From assembly GCF_028389875.1 (NCBI RefSeq), contig NC_084664.1, positions 136,307,466 to 136,371,465 of the forward strand: a DNA stretch of 64,000 nt, written 5' to 3'. Shown here piece after piece: positions 36,701 through 51,100 of this stretch; positions within the stretch are counted from its first letter, which is position 1; each line of letters starts with the position of its first letter. The stretch is from Rhea pennata. Its lineage: Eukaryota > Chordata > Aves > Rheiformes > Rheidae. The notes below the pieces were generated by a model that searched no databases, was not told where the DNA came from, and saw nothing but the letters and a program-made list of their open reading frames with translations. The position numbers and the translations under genes were made by a program.

Positions 36701-39194
36701 AGTCTGTTGTACCAGGGCAAGGTTTTAGACTTTATTCTACTGGTTATTCTTAAGTCCTGGATTGTACGCTGCATTTTTTTAAAAATTATTTTGACTCAGA
36801 TCAGCAGTTAACTTATTACTCCGTACAAAATTTAATATGGAAAAAATGACGGTACTGACTTCAACAGATCTACAAAACCACAGTACTGGATTGATGCGAC
36901 CTTGCTCTTCTATAATAAAAAAGAATGCTTGGCATCTTTGCATCCACAGGGTGAACCACGAGACTTGAACCTTTTACATTCAAGCCTCTATTAATAGACC
37001 TCCATAATCTAATCTACCAGTTACGATTAACTAATAAATCAAGAACCTCAGAGTTTGCATAATACTCTGAAGCCTTTGAAACTTAAAACCAGCACCACTT
37101 TAACTCTCTTTACATATCTTAAAAATACAAAAGCCACAAAGACAACAAGTTGCAATTGTTTTTGTCCCTTCTGGCTAAACTGCCTACAAAGGCTGTGCAA
37201 AGCATTCCAGTTATGACAGGCATTTCCAAAAAGGCAACCCACCTTTTTTTCTGTTGCATTGTCTGTCTTTTTCTAAAGTGCTTTGACAGAAAGAATACTT
37301 GCCCATATTTGTCATTCTAGAAGCTTATTGGCGTATTTTCTGTTGCATTACAATGAAGACAGTAAGCACTACTCAGCTTTACTAAAAAAGTGGGAATTTA
37401 ACGTCGTTGGCTTTGAGGAGGGAGCACAGTGACTTCATTAGCCATCAATATTTTGGTCTCTTATTCCAGGCAACAGTCCAACACCTCGAACACTCAGTCC
37501 AAATTTGCTCCATCACCATGACAAAAGAGGTCTTTCAGGTAGATAATCGAAGATAACTTAGTTGCTTCAAATAACTACTTTCTAATCACATTTTATCAAA
37601 AGATTCAATTCCATCCAACAACTGTTTAGTTGCTCATCCACTTCAGCTGTGTTTTCATTTGAATTTAAGAATGCTACAGGAACGTTTAGTCAGATAACCT
37701 GCACTTCATATATACTGCCAGACTAACACGCTTCTCGCTTTGTCTTGCCTAACACAGAAGTAATGGTCTGAATTCTCCTTCCCTCTGTTCTGTAAGGTTA
37801 CATGTACCCATTAGCACTGTGATCATTCATTGAAGAAAAAAGTCACAACACTACCTGCTGTTGATATAGCAAGGCTAATGTATTCTCCTGTTTGCAGTCT
37901 GTAGATTTATGTTTCATATTCGAGAAACTGTTCCCTGCATCTGCCATAGCAAAGTTGTTTCTCACACACTCTTTAGTGTAACTTCTCCATATGCACTGAG
38001 TTGATAACCTGCTTTTATTAGCACAATTGGACTCTGGCTAGAAGCAAAGTGTTGATCTTAAGTGTTGTTTCTTTTCTTTTTCTTCTTCTTTTATTTTTTA
38101 AAGACACAGTTTTAGTAAGTCTCACTTACCTCTTAGTTTTCCAACAGGTATGCTTCAATTATATTTGATTTAATTTAGTAATTACATCTCTATTTTACAT
38201 TCCACTGCCAGAGAAGAAAATTAAGCAACTACTATCCTTAAAGTATTTTATTACTTACTAACACATTCAGAGAACGTATCACTGCCACACAACAACACAA
38301 TTTCATTTTCTGCAAGTAACTTGACCCCAAACAAAGATTAAAGAAAGTCAAGAGCACCTCGAAAAAAATATCTCCAGAAACCATAGATCTGCACTCTTAC
38401 AAAGAAGGTAAAAACTTGATCACAGGCACAGTCCAAATGAAAAATAGCCTCTACATACACGAGCTGGTAAGCCACTACACATGTATCAAGATCACTTCCA
38501 CCCTATCCCGAAGACGTTACCGATTTTGAAGTCTCACTGAGACTCATTTCATGCACATTCTATGACAAATTTAACCTCTTCTGAAGAAAACAGTAACACA
38601 GTTACTTTCATAAATCTAATCCATTGAAAACAATGATATTGATTTTTTTTAATTATATACGCAAGAGTGGGACTACAGCAATCTCACCTCCATCACTTCG
38701 GCAGTACTATCAGACCTACTTCATACAGTAGAATAACTTGTGAAAAAGATGTAAAAAAAAATACCAATTCAGAGATTTATACTTTCCTGATTAAATAGCA
38801 GTGCAAATTACTGTTCGCAGTATTTAGCTATAAATTGAGCTTTGTTGGAGTAATGTGTCTTATTTCAACAAAAACAACAACAAAAAAAAAAGGCTGAAAC
38901 CCCTAATCCTCAAAGTAGTTCCTCTTTCCTAATGCTAACAGGATGATTTAAAAGCTTAGTATAGTTTAGCAGCCAATTATCAGCAATTAAATTATGTACC
39001 TGACAGCAATGAAGATCTACTTCCCATCCTGTTTATATATTCAGAATTTCAAGTTCCAGAAACTGTCAAGGCACCATAACATTACAAGAATGCAGTAACA
39101 GAAATGAACATACTGTACTGAAAATTACCAGAGTGAATTTATGATTAACTGGTTGGTGCTTTCTTCCCTTCTTCCCATACCAGAGCAGAGACAT
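18003..39194 (-). CDS. OXR1: OXR1 short (TLDc-only) isoform from an internal start exon
   Basis: A separate start exon at 39194-39129 (22 codons, beginning MSLLWYGKKG and ending KFTL) splices in phase 0 to the 27-codon exon at 30098-30018 and then follows the shared 3' exons. The result is 732 nt, 243 aa. Human OXR1 has a short isoform beginning MSRLWYGKKGRRHQ that joins the same exon, and this copy differs by only a few residues. The short form lacks LysM and GRAM and is essentially the TLDc domain with a linker. Its separate 5' end implies a second promoter inside the gene. Confidence 0.88.
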
Positions 39195-42100
39195 TTCCCT
39201 TCTAAAAATAAGACAAGATCAAAAAAATTATTCAAGGCTGATTCAAAGCATTCTCTCTACCTGCTGTCAATTCCAGGCACAGGCAGAGCCCCGCGGCAGT
39301 GACAGGGTAGTTTGCTGGATGCTCTAATTTGACTGACACAGCAAGGAACAAATGAACAAGTACACAGAAGGGGGGATGTATCCCAAGTGATGACGGTGCA
39401 AGAGAAGAAAGGTTCCCTGTGTTCAAGGGTGGTTGCAGAGTACTAATTTGTTGAACAAGCTAAAATATTTAAAGATACAGCACAATTTCAGTTTTCTTAT
39501 GCAATATTCAAATATACAGAAATCCAGAACTACTAGCATTATGTTACACTAATCATAGTCATATCCACAGAAACTGTAACAAATTTGCAGTCAATGGTTT
39601 CAGTATTACTTATGCTGATAAGTGTGTATAAATCAAGTCAGTTATTTCTTAAAGTCTTGAAGGTATTTAAAAATAGTGGTAAATAAAATAAAATATATAT
39701 TTTAAAGTATTCAGGAACTCTTAAGTTTATAGTGTTTTTACTTTTGTAAGCTATAGAATAACAAAGTGATTCCTTTTGTCTATATGCTAATTTTGCTGTA
39801 TGGTTAAACACTATTCCCAGTAATAAAAGTATTTTGAAATTAGAACTCAACCTTTTTCTCCTTTATATAGGGATATGTATTTAAGCAGAAGTGTTCAACA
39901 TATACCACACACAACATCCCTTAGAAAAAGCTGGCAAGCAATGCTGTGAAGTCCTCAATACAGGAAATCAAACCTCACAGCAATGATGGGAAACACGTAT
40001 CAGATCAAGTTAAAAATCTAAAAGTAATTAGGTGTTTTGGTGTTTAATGCTCTGAGTCCTGGGTAAAAGTATTGGAAATGCATATCCAGCTACTAAGCTG
40101 TTACTTGTACAACATTTAACAGTGTACTAGTGATCAACAATGAGATCTATGTCAAGAACTTCTGCTAATGCTAAAACCACAGGCAGTGGCAGGCAGCACT
40201 GTAATAAGATTAAATCATTGATCACTAATACTATTGCACTGTAATCTAAAAAACCCAAGATTCTCAATCAGAAGTCTTGCATGCATATGCATCATGCACT
40301 AGAATGATCTATCTTGCAGTAGTATCTAACCCAACACACAGTAATTCAGACAGGTAAAACATTCTTTTTCAGTAAAAGCTTTCTCAGGAGTTAGTAACTA
40401 AAAAAAGTGTTCCAACTTACAAGAACTATTAAGAATGCCAGTAAAAACTTATCATCACTGGCACATTGTAAGCTAGGTTTGAGGCACACAGTCAAATGGT
40501 GCCAATTCAAAGAATACATTTTTTTTTTACTGTCTAAATCAGATGCTAAAAATTAGCATGCTAATATTGAGAAAAGCCACTAAAAGACCAGACAGACTTC
40601 ATTAAAACTGTTTTCAGAAGAGAAAATAAAAACGATATTGAAGTTATAAAAATTTGCCGTAACTAACTTAAAGGAATGGAGAATATGTAGAAAAACTATT
40701 TCTAATGGTCTATGGAGATGCAACTTAAGTCAAAAAGAACGCCGGCCACAGAGCTAACTCCCCCTCAGCTTCGTCTAGCATTATTTTCATAAAGGAAAAA
40801 AAAACCCACAGTCATTAACACTACGCAACACTACTACTCCAAAACTGGGGGAGGAAGAAAGGAATCTGGATGATCACAGAATTTATTCACAGAATTTATT
40901 CTAGAACACCGAACGTTAGTCCCCCCATCTTAAAAAATTCAAACAACTTACTTAGATGTTTTAGTCTCTGTAGATCAAAATGGTTCCTCACAGAGCTTCT
41001 CAAAAGGGTTTTAGAAAAAAAATCTCAAAATGAAAAGAGCAATAAACTTGCTTGCCTATATCTGACAACTAACTTTTCAGGTAACTAACTGTAAAAACTT
41101 AAGACTAATAAAAGCACTAGTAACTTTCCTAATCAGACCTCCTGCCAGTCTGCCTGGAGGATGAGTGGAGCCCTGCAGCTGGGACGATCTGCAGGAGGGA
41201 GGGCAGCAGGTCTGGAGCCTCTGACCAGCATCAGGCAGTGCAGTTGCAGAGACTGCAAGAGCTGCCTCATCTGTCCTCCACCCCAGTCCCTTAACCTTGT
41301 TTTTTCCAGATTGCTGGAAACAAGATTTCTATTAGTCAGAGAAGAAAAAAAGAGAACACAACACTTGACCCCAGAAGCACCTCCTTAGAGATAAATAAAA
41401 TAAATTGCCCCTTTATTTTTTTGTGCATCTGCGGATTATCATACTGATCTGTTAAATTGCATTAGAGCCTCACATCTTATTCCGTTAATATGTACGGCCT
41501 TGCCATAAACATTCATAGTGAGTACTAGCTCAGAAGCAACCTATCTGCAGCATGGCAGCACACCCTTAAGAGCTGCAGCCTTTTAACTGCCTAGACAAAA
41601 GAACAAAATAAAGTGTATCCAATTACACTGGGTGATTTTTTTTATTTCCTTAGCTTAGTGTGGAGTCCTCCTTTAGATAATCATTATTCATGATATTTTT
41701 CCCTAATAAACTGATTTATCTGCAAAAAAATGAATATAAATAAGTAGAATAAAGGAGAGCACTAACCAATATAAGACACAGTACAATATATGAAACGCCT
41801 TATTTTCACTCCAAATCAATTCTCCAGTTTATACCCTTGCCATTCCATATTCAGTTATCAGCTTACGAGATCTCAGCATACTTACTATCCTGTTTTTAGG
41901 TTAACTCTTATAAACTTATGCAGGAAAAAAAAATAGAATACAGAATGTGAAGCAAAATATTTCTGCAGTTTGGCTAGCTGGCATCATTCCGTTTCAGCTA
42001 GAAGCTACTTCAGTACTCTAGTGGTAGAGAAGTTATGCTGAATAAATGTTTTTTGATCAATGCTATGTTAGGAGAAGGAGATTTATTTTCCCTACTCCTT

Positions 42101-45100
42101 CCTTCTTAAGAAAGGGAAGCTAGGGAAAGCTAGATAGGTACTAAGGAGAAAGAAAACATCCCCCCCCCCCCAAAAAAAAAAAAGAAGAAAAAAAAACAAA
42201 CAAACAAAAAAAACCCTTCTGCTCACAGTTTTAGAACTTCCTGTTGGTTTCACAGGACGGGAATCTGGGTAGGTGACCAAAGTCTGATGGAAAGCAATAA
42301 ATGTGGTGCACTGCAGACAGCTACCCTCAAGCACTTCTGACAAAGAGTATCTATGAAGTAATACATATAAGTAAGGAGAACTAAAATTGGAGTATTAAAT
42401 TCTAGGAACAACCTTAAAATTGAGCAAAGCATGTAAATTAAATGAAGCGGACTATTACTGAGTGCCTCAGGGCAACTAGTAAGTTCATCTGCATTTTTGA
42501 TTGACAAGAAAAAAAAGCTTGTTTTTATGCTATTCTATTGGTCTGCCTGAGAAGAAACAGACAGACAAACAGGCAAAACATTCAATAAGCAATGACATAA
42601 TTAAATAGGCTACTGAAATAATTAGACTGTTTTAATAGATAAGATTGCTATATAATAGGCATATTTCAGATTTTAACAAGAATTTCCATTATTAAAGAGT
42701 CCCAAAGGAGGGGGGGGGGGAAAAGTCTGCTTCAAGTAGTGTTGCAAGTATTGTATCGTTCCAACATATTATACAGTAAAGTGGCAGGAAAACAGGTACT
42801 ATGCCTAGATTTATAATCCCTGTTATGGTCTTACAATATTTTTAATTTAAAATTATACTGTACAGCTCTGACAAGAGCTGTGTACATCCTTCAAGAATTT
42901 GAAAATTAGGAAAATGGCTAATTTAGAGTTGTCCAGGCCTTCTAAATTGTAATCTTTTGCAGGAACCTTGTTGGGTTAAAGGAAAGCACACGGTTCCATA
43001 CATTGGTAAGTGCCAAAAGGTGTGTAGACAACAGCTGAATTAAGGTCTGATTTGCCTTTAATAAAAGGCAGATAAGTTTACTTTGTACAAAAACACCTTT
43101 TAGATGACTGAAAAGAGGGTGCTGAGCTCAGAATTAATGAGGTTAACACACTGTAAAGTACCCAGCTTCTGTGGTATCTAGTACACCAGAGACTGATACT
43201 CCATAGGTCCAGCTCTCAGTTTGCTAACTATTCATTTGCTGGTAACTTTAAGAAAGAAAGTCCAACTTTAGAAGCCATCCTTTACTACCTCACAACAGCT
43301 TGGGGAAAGAAAATGAGCAGCATTTTCCCATCCACAAAATTTTCAGAAAATTTTAAAGGTACACTGAAAGCAATTCTCAAAAGCACAAGTTTAGTTGTAT
43401 GATACTAATATATTTCTAAATAGATGGACTATATCAGTTTTATTAGATACATGAAATGGACACTTATTTCATATTCATGATTCCTATTAGAAAAGCTAGA
43501 AGAGCAGAAAAAGGACAAGCAGTGAACACTTCCAAACTTTCATTTACAAATTATAAATACAGCAAGAGGAGATTAAGTAGAAAATAAGCAAAGCAAGAAA
43601 CAGCCTACAGAGTTGAGGAAAAGCACAGACAATTTCCTTGAGTTCACTGTAAAAGCAAAAATGAAAATTATAATTGTGTTATGCTGAAATATCTCTCTAC
43701 CATAAAGACCAATTTAACAGAAATACTGTAATATAGCACATAAGCCTGCTAAAATTCAAAGGAATCCTATCCTCCAGCACAAGAGCAAAGCTTATTAAAC
43801 ATGCTTGTTAATGCACAGTAACACATTCAGAGACACATCCTTAATTTCATAACACGCAATACATAATGTAAAACCAAATTCTGATCTAATTTCTATATAT
43901 AACCATCATAAAACAACCACCTCTCATGAAACATTTTGGAAAAACATTTATATTCTGCAGACTGTTAATTTGATGCATTTATGTACCATTTGTGTGCATT
44001 ATCTCAAAAAGCCTAAAACTTCCAGATTTCCTGTTCTCTGCTGATCCAGCATATTCAGCTTATCATAAAGCATTAGGATCATACCACACTTTAAAGCCTA
44101 AGACATAACAAGCAGCTGTTTCATCCACATCTAAGCATTCACAAAACGTTGAGTAAGAAATAGAAACAAGTTTTTGGAAAGAACAACTATTAAGAAAACA
44201 AAAGCTTAAGGACTCGAAGAAGAAAAAGAAATAGCAGGGCACACAAACCAAAATGCCCATTTTCATGAGATTTTTACAGGTAATAGTGAAGATCTAATAA
44301 AGAACTTAAGCGCTTAAGTCCAGTATAATCCTTAAAATCCTTCTTCAGCCTCTACCTGATACGGAGACATAGCAACTCTGAAACTTTCATATTTTGACAA
44401 ATATGCAAAAGCAGAACTTCTGGGCACTTCAGGAGATGCAGTTTCATCAAGGCCTAATTCACATACACACTGTACAGTTTCATCTGCCACTACAGGCTTG
44501 GTAAGCGTTTTCAAACCATGTCTAAAATTACAACAGAATTGTGTCCAGCAAGTGAGTTAGAGTACTGTGTTTAAGTATTGTATCTGCATTTTCAGCAGAA
44601 GTTTAAAAAGCAAAAACAAAAGGTAATGATTATGAAATATAACATTAAAATGAGCCTCACTGAAACAGAGAAAGTCAGCTCCAAATATCTGTCATTTTAT
44701 GCTTCATTTTGTAAGTCTACTTCTAAACATCTTATGATCTAGTTTCTCTCTATTTTCCATAGAATTAAGAATGTTATCATTAATGTCTTTCAGGACAAGT
44801 TTGCTTCCAAATACATAATAGGTCTGCAAGCTAGACAAACTTCTCATTCTCAAAAATCCTGTGGACAAATACTGAGTTAGATTTACAGGAATTAGTAGTA
44901 GGACTTAATTCTGAGTAATACCTATAAATAAAAATGGATGGTGGGCTAGGGGTTGAAGGAGGAGGATTCAGCATTTTAGATTCTTGGAAATGGCTCCAGG
45001 ACCTTAATAAAAAGCAGATTTCTTCAGAACTGCCGAAGATGAAGCTTCTTTAACATCTCTAAAATATCTATTGTCAGTGACAATGTTTTATGTCAATTCT

Positions 45101-48100
45101 GTGGTAGATAACCATAAGTTCTGTAATTTCAATATTGCATGGTAAGGGTGCAGCATTTAGTCATGACACCTCCTGTTGTTTCAGGACATCACTCTGATGT
45201 TGCTTTGCCCAATGAAAGCATCCAAAATTAGCATTATGTATCAGTAAGTCATTAACAGCTCATATACAGAAATAAAAAGTTTATTTTCAGAGTGGTACAT
45301 AGCATAATATAGCAGTACAAATCTCTTCCTATTCCCAGCTCCCTATCAGAAGTATTAACCACTCAGACAACAGATTAAGTCCTTAATTGAACAATGATCA
45401 CCATTAGCTTTCAGAAGTAACTTCACAGATCAGACTAATGAAGCAAAATAAGCTATTCTGATTTTTTTTTAGACTAACTAGACTATTAGCTAAAAATAGA
45501 AAGTGAGAATACTTAAGCTGTATACACGAAAGCACAAATTATAACAATTTGTTAAAGAAATGATATTTCAATTATTTCCCTAATGTCTCTTTTCTGTTCA
45601 AATTTGACAGTGTAGTGATCTCCTTTCTATCTAGCAACATTAAAATATCTCACTAACAATCAGTTTCAACTGGTAGTTCTCAAGTATGTTGAATAGAGTA
45701 GTCCCTTTCTAAAGATTTTAGAGATTAAATCTGAATTTATATGCCCATCAAGCCAAGCAGATGGATTTTACAGAGAAGTTATCGGCAAATTTCGTAAGAT
45801 TCATTTTTTCCTGCATGGAGGTTCAGCAGAATGTATGCACTCACTTTTGTACTATACCCTACATAAGAATAAAGACATTTTAATTAAGTACTCTTTGCAT
45901 TCTACGTCTTCATACTCCAGTCAATTCAAAATTCTCCACCTACCACTTCATATAGCGACAACATCAGAAACAAATCTGCTACAATATCATAACCCATCCT
46001 AGGAAAAATAGCAGAGTAACTGAAATCTGAGATTCCTGAGTACTACAATAGCACTACACAAAAAGTATTTTTTAACTCAAAAAATTATCAAAAAATGTGC
46101 AGGCTTTTTTTTAAATTGAAAAAAAAAGTGCAAGAAAAATTGACAGAAATAACGTATATGAGGCAGCACTTCTGCTTCTGTAGTTTTTCAGGTTACTCTA
46201 AGACCAAGTGTGGTACAAAATTTGCCCCCTCTGCTTTAATTGTTTATTAAGATGCAACGTACACACAACAACAACAAAAAAAAACACTCTATAGAAAACA
46301 TCAACAACACTTCTTTTTAGAAGGTGATCTATTATGTATACAAAAGAAACTATTTTATAAGAGACCACATGAAACAGTTATGTTACTTGAAAGCTCAAGT
46401 TTAAATGAGGCTTTAAAGACTATTGCAGAGTTTTGCGCAGTTTTTCTTCACACATCTTAGGATTCTTCAAGCATAGAAACAATCCCCTCAGCAGTGCTTG
46501 AGAATACAGCCCTGCTTTTAGACATTGCGATTCCAGTCTTATCAACACTGGCTTATACCACTTAATACTTCCAATTTATGGTACTAATTTGCACCAAAGT
46601 GTTAATACAGGACCAACACATAATTAACATACCTAATGGTAAGCATCTTAATGTTACTTCATAAATTCCTATACACATTACCATATACACAACTCAGACG
46701 TAAAAAGGAAACCCAATTAGACCATATAGTGATATAAGTCATGTCTGAGGTACTGTTCAACAGAAGTTGTCAACTCACTGTCAAATCTGGCTGTATTTAG
46801 ATGCAAGCACAGAGTGTTTTGGAGAAAGCCTTTGTTTTTCAGCATACAGATTCCTAAACAGTATTAATTCCTTGTGCCAATAGATACAGAAAGCCATTAA
46901 CATTTTGTTTCATACACTAATTAGGAAAAAGAATACTACAAAAATACCCCTACTCCCCTGAAGCTCAGTACAGATAGCAAAAAGATCTCTTCCCTGATGA
47001 ATATGCATATTTATTTAAACACAAGGCACTAAAATAGAGACTCGAGGAAAACCGATGGAGATAATACTGAGAGCCTAGCAGCACAGTATTTTTTTTTAGT
47101 AATATAAAATTCTTGTTTATTTACCTCTAGCAGCCATCAGAGATGAGTACTTAACACAGACCTGATTTTAAATTAAAAAGCATTCTTTTTTGGAGAGCTT
47201 TGCCAATGGGACAGGTGATAACTCAAGGTGGCAGATACTGAAGAACAACAAAATCCTGGAAATACCCCATAGACAGTTTTTTTAAAACTAAGTAAGTGAC
47301 TACTCTGATACTCTATATTAGTCACCTTCACATATGGCAATGGTCCATATTAGAAGTAGGCATGAATATACTTCTGAGATATGCTAGACAGGTTTTAGGT
47401 ATAATACACAAAATCAGTTAAAGCATTCCCTTGAGATTTCTTTCCCCCCCTACTTCTTCTTCGGAAGACTTCAAACAATGCAGTATTTTTTTTTTTCAAA
47501 TCAGTGTTGCTGGATCTCAAGGTAAGGAGTCCTGATTGCTTTACCACGAGATCAGCTGAGATAGCATCTATTAGATTTCTTCAAGGAAATGGCTGACAGG
47601 AAATAAACTCAGTATACAAGAATAAAGCAAAAGTAGATCAAAAATTGGAACTGATTCAGAATAAAAGATCAGTCTCATTCACTGATCCATTTAATAACCT
47701 TCTAAACCAACCTTTGCTACTTCTTTCTCATGTTCCTGGTCTCTCTGCTTTTACCTGTTTCTTTTTCTTCCCATAATTACTTTTCTACTTTTTTCTTTTT
47801 CTCTCTTTTTTTTTTTTTTTTTAATAAAACAGAGCTGTGCTTCCTTAAAAATCTCTTGATAAAAAGCTACAGCTGAACATGTTAACATAATACTAAGCAA
47901 ATAGAGACAAAAAAAAGCTGATGATAGTCTGTGGTAGCTTGAGGCAATCGGTTAATGCACTGCTGTGTTTCTCTAGAGTTGTAGGACACAGAACAGAAAT
48001 ATAGAGAACAATCTTGAGAATTACCAAAAGGCAAAGCCAGTGAGTTTGAGAGTTTTGTAACGTATTTGTACATCAAAATTTTGTTTTCAGTTTCCACCCT

Positions 48101-51100
48101 GAGTTTTTTTTTAAATCATTAAAATCATGTTTTTAATCACCTCAATAATCACTTTAAAATCACCTCAATAGCCACACAAAAGTTTCCGAGATCTGTTCAC
48201 TTGCTGCCTTAGATTACACCTGCAATAATGATCAAGAGTTGACAGAGAAGCAGCTCATTGGATTATAGGAAGGGAGTATACTGCATAAGAGAAATGAAAT
48301 CCCATGGGAATAATGAGTACGGACAACAGCAGTTACAATTTCCTATGTATTGATAGCTTCTTTATAGCAAGAACATGTGCTAGAAAGTATGTGTAATGAT
48401 AGGTGGAAGCCTTTGGTACTATTAATAAAATATATATTTTTAAGAGTAGCTTTTCACAGCTTTTTCAGATCTGTGCTAGAATAGAGTTTAAGTAAGGTAA
48501 TGAGAAGTCCTATTACTCAGCAATTAAAATGCATAGAGATTACACCAACATATATTTTGATATTTTCGTGACATCTTTATGTTTGCAAATTATCCATCTC
48601 ACAAATCATACCACCTCCTACGTTAAATCACTTTCCAGATTACATTAAGGGAACCAAATTGGACAGAATTTTCACGTAACAGATTGAAATAATATTTTTG
48701 AAGCGTGCCTTTTACAATTCTGTTTTCAGAAGAGATAAATAAAGGTTTAAGGTATGAACTCATTCTATAATATAACTAATATTCTGACACCTGTAGGAAG
48801 GCTGCCTTCAGTATCTTCAAAAATAATTCATGAAAATTTAATGTTTAATCCTGATGAAAATTTTGCACCATGAACTTTTTCAGTGGAAATGTTTCTCTTA
48901 CATTCTCTTACATTAAGATGAAGTTACTGAACAGTCTATTCAAAGAAAGATATACTGTGCCTTAGCCATATTAGTGATCATGTGCCAGTCTGTCCTGCAT
49001 TCCAAAAGGCAAATTTTTGAAAGATCAGGTATTATAAAATCTTAGAATGAGACTTATTACCACGATATATTGCTGGTAACAATACTGTTGCAACATGCAT
49101 GCTGAGAAGTGGAATATGAAGAGTCAAAGATAATATGCATAATGACACTAATTCCAATATCTCAAAGCAAAAATCCAAGCCAAACTACTTAGCTCCAGAG
49201 CTTTAGCATTCTGTTATCCACAGCCTAATACTTAACTGAGAAGTTTGAAGTCATAATACTACTGGGATTCTAACTTTTAGGGCTATGAAAGGCTATTACT
49301 CATGGTTGGTCTATTGCAATTTAAGATTTTATACTCCACATAAAGCAAGATTATAACAGATCTAATTTCAACATACTCCAAGGGGAGGGGCGGGGGGAAA
49401 CCACACACACACGCGCGCGCACAGGCTTACAGTCAGAGACTGCAACTGCTATCCTGAGACTCAAGTTAAACAATGCTGATGGATACTTCTACGATATATA
49501 CAACAAGAATAAAAATTTGGACCGACAAACTTGAATGCACAGAACTAAGTGCTTTAATTGCACGTACACTAAGAAACAAAACCATGCAGACATGTAAAGA
49601 TGTGTCCATATAAACACAGTGGACACAGATTCACATGGGAGTAATGCGCTTGTTATAAAAGACATTTGAAAATTTCAGTTACGGAATAGTTTCAGTTACA
49701 GAATATTAATTACTAAAATATTAATCTAAACAATAGCATTTTACATATTTATGTATGAAGTTAATTGATAAAATCTTTATTAGATTACAGCAAAAAATTA
49801 TCATTACTTTCCTTGTTTGCAGTCTCATCTTGAGATATCAATGCATATTCAAGATTTTACATATAGACACAAAAACACAAGTATCAGTACTTAATTTTAA
49901 GTCTGCTTTATCAATGTTGTAACTTCTCTCAACTCTGAGTTTAAGTTACAAGTCCTTTTTGTATGGGACAAACTGCAATTGTGAAATGTTGGCTGAACTG
50001 ATGTTAGAACAAAGCATTAGAACGGCACAAAATTAACCAGTCATGTTTATAGAATACAGGCTATTATAGCATTTTTTAAAATTGTCCTAAGAATGTAATT
50101 ATGAAGTGCTAGGTATTTTCAAGTATATAAAAAAAACCCCAACACACAAAGCTGTCTTTGACAGCATTATTCCTTACCTCCCATTCTTTAGCAGCATCTT
50201 CAGTAGTGGATTCTTCACTAGTTTCAGCCTCCTCATTCTTTTTTATCACTATAAATCCAGGTTCTCTAATAGATTCCCCAGTATCCTCTGCATATATCTC
50301 TGGGCTCCACTGGATAAAGAAGACATACAAGTGGTCTGTCCTAGAGAAGTCAAATAATGATACAGAAAAGGTTAAGTTTTTGATCTTTCAGATCTTGCCT
50401 AACTATTATGAAGTATTTGAAGCTAAAATAAAATACTCTTCTAAAACTAAATTTTTAGTACAATATTTGGAAAAAAAAGTAGTCATTATCTTATTTATTC
50501 ATTGTTTAGTTTATAACATAAAGCTTACACTAGAGGAAAAAAAACCCCATAACTTAGCAATTGACTACTTGTTTTTTCATACACAAGAGTCCTTCCACCA
50601 TTATTGCCCCACTAGAGAACTCTACTTATATTGAAATAACCTCAAAAAAAAAAAAAGGAAAGTGTTTACAGCTGTTACTTCATTTTAAAAGATTTATATA
50701 AAATGTATACAAAATTGGAAATTAGTAAAGTGTGTGTCTGTCTATTTCCTCCACTCCTGCAGAAAACGTGAACAATCAAGACATGTTTCTCCTGTAGTAA
50801 TTCTCAGTCTGTATAATTTTGTTACAAGACTGAAAACGTGCATATACAAACAAATCAAACTACAAATTAGTTGTAGTGCTACAGTAAGGACTAACATTCA
50901 ATTTATCTCCATTTAAGTCATCTCCCAGAAATGGCATGGTTTTCCAGTTTGGAAGAACAAAATGCCCTAAATACCAAAAGAAAGTTATTTACAAGCCTAA
51001 CAGGCATTAGCCTGTACTGTTTAAGCGTTCTGTGTATGTGGACAAGCAGAGCTTGTAGAAAGCTTTATTGGATGTCCAATAAATCTACCAGTATCTCTTC

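Larger units (their letters stand above)
30099..50177 (-). other. OXR1: large OXR1 intron (20 kb) containing the short-isoform start exon
   Basis: This is the largest intron in the window. It contains a GC-richer patch of unknown origin (about 30600-31130), a diverged CR1 (about 32225-33320), an A29 run (33724-33752), the short-isoform start exon (39129-39194), a GC-richer patch at about 41139-41300, C12/A and G11 runs (42160-42183, 42710-42720), a possible cryptic exon (44356-44521), a T17 run (47806-47822) and a CA/CG run (49402-49423). No other gene is recognised. Confidence 0.85.

Noticed and set aside
36900..36985. tRNA-like stretch on the - strand with GGTTCAAGTC resembling a T-loop
   Set aside because: The flanking bases do not form the 5-bp T stem and no acceptor stem or anticodon arm is visible.
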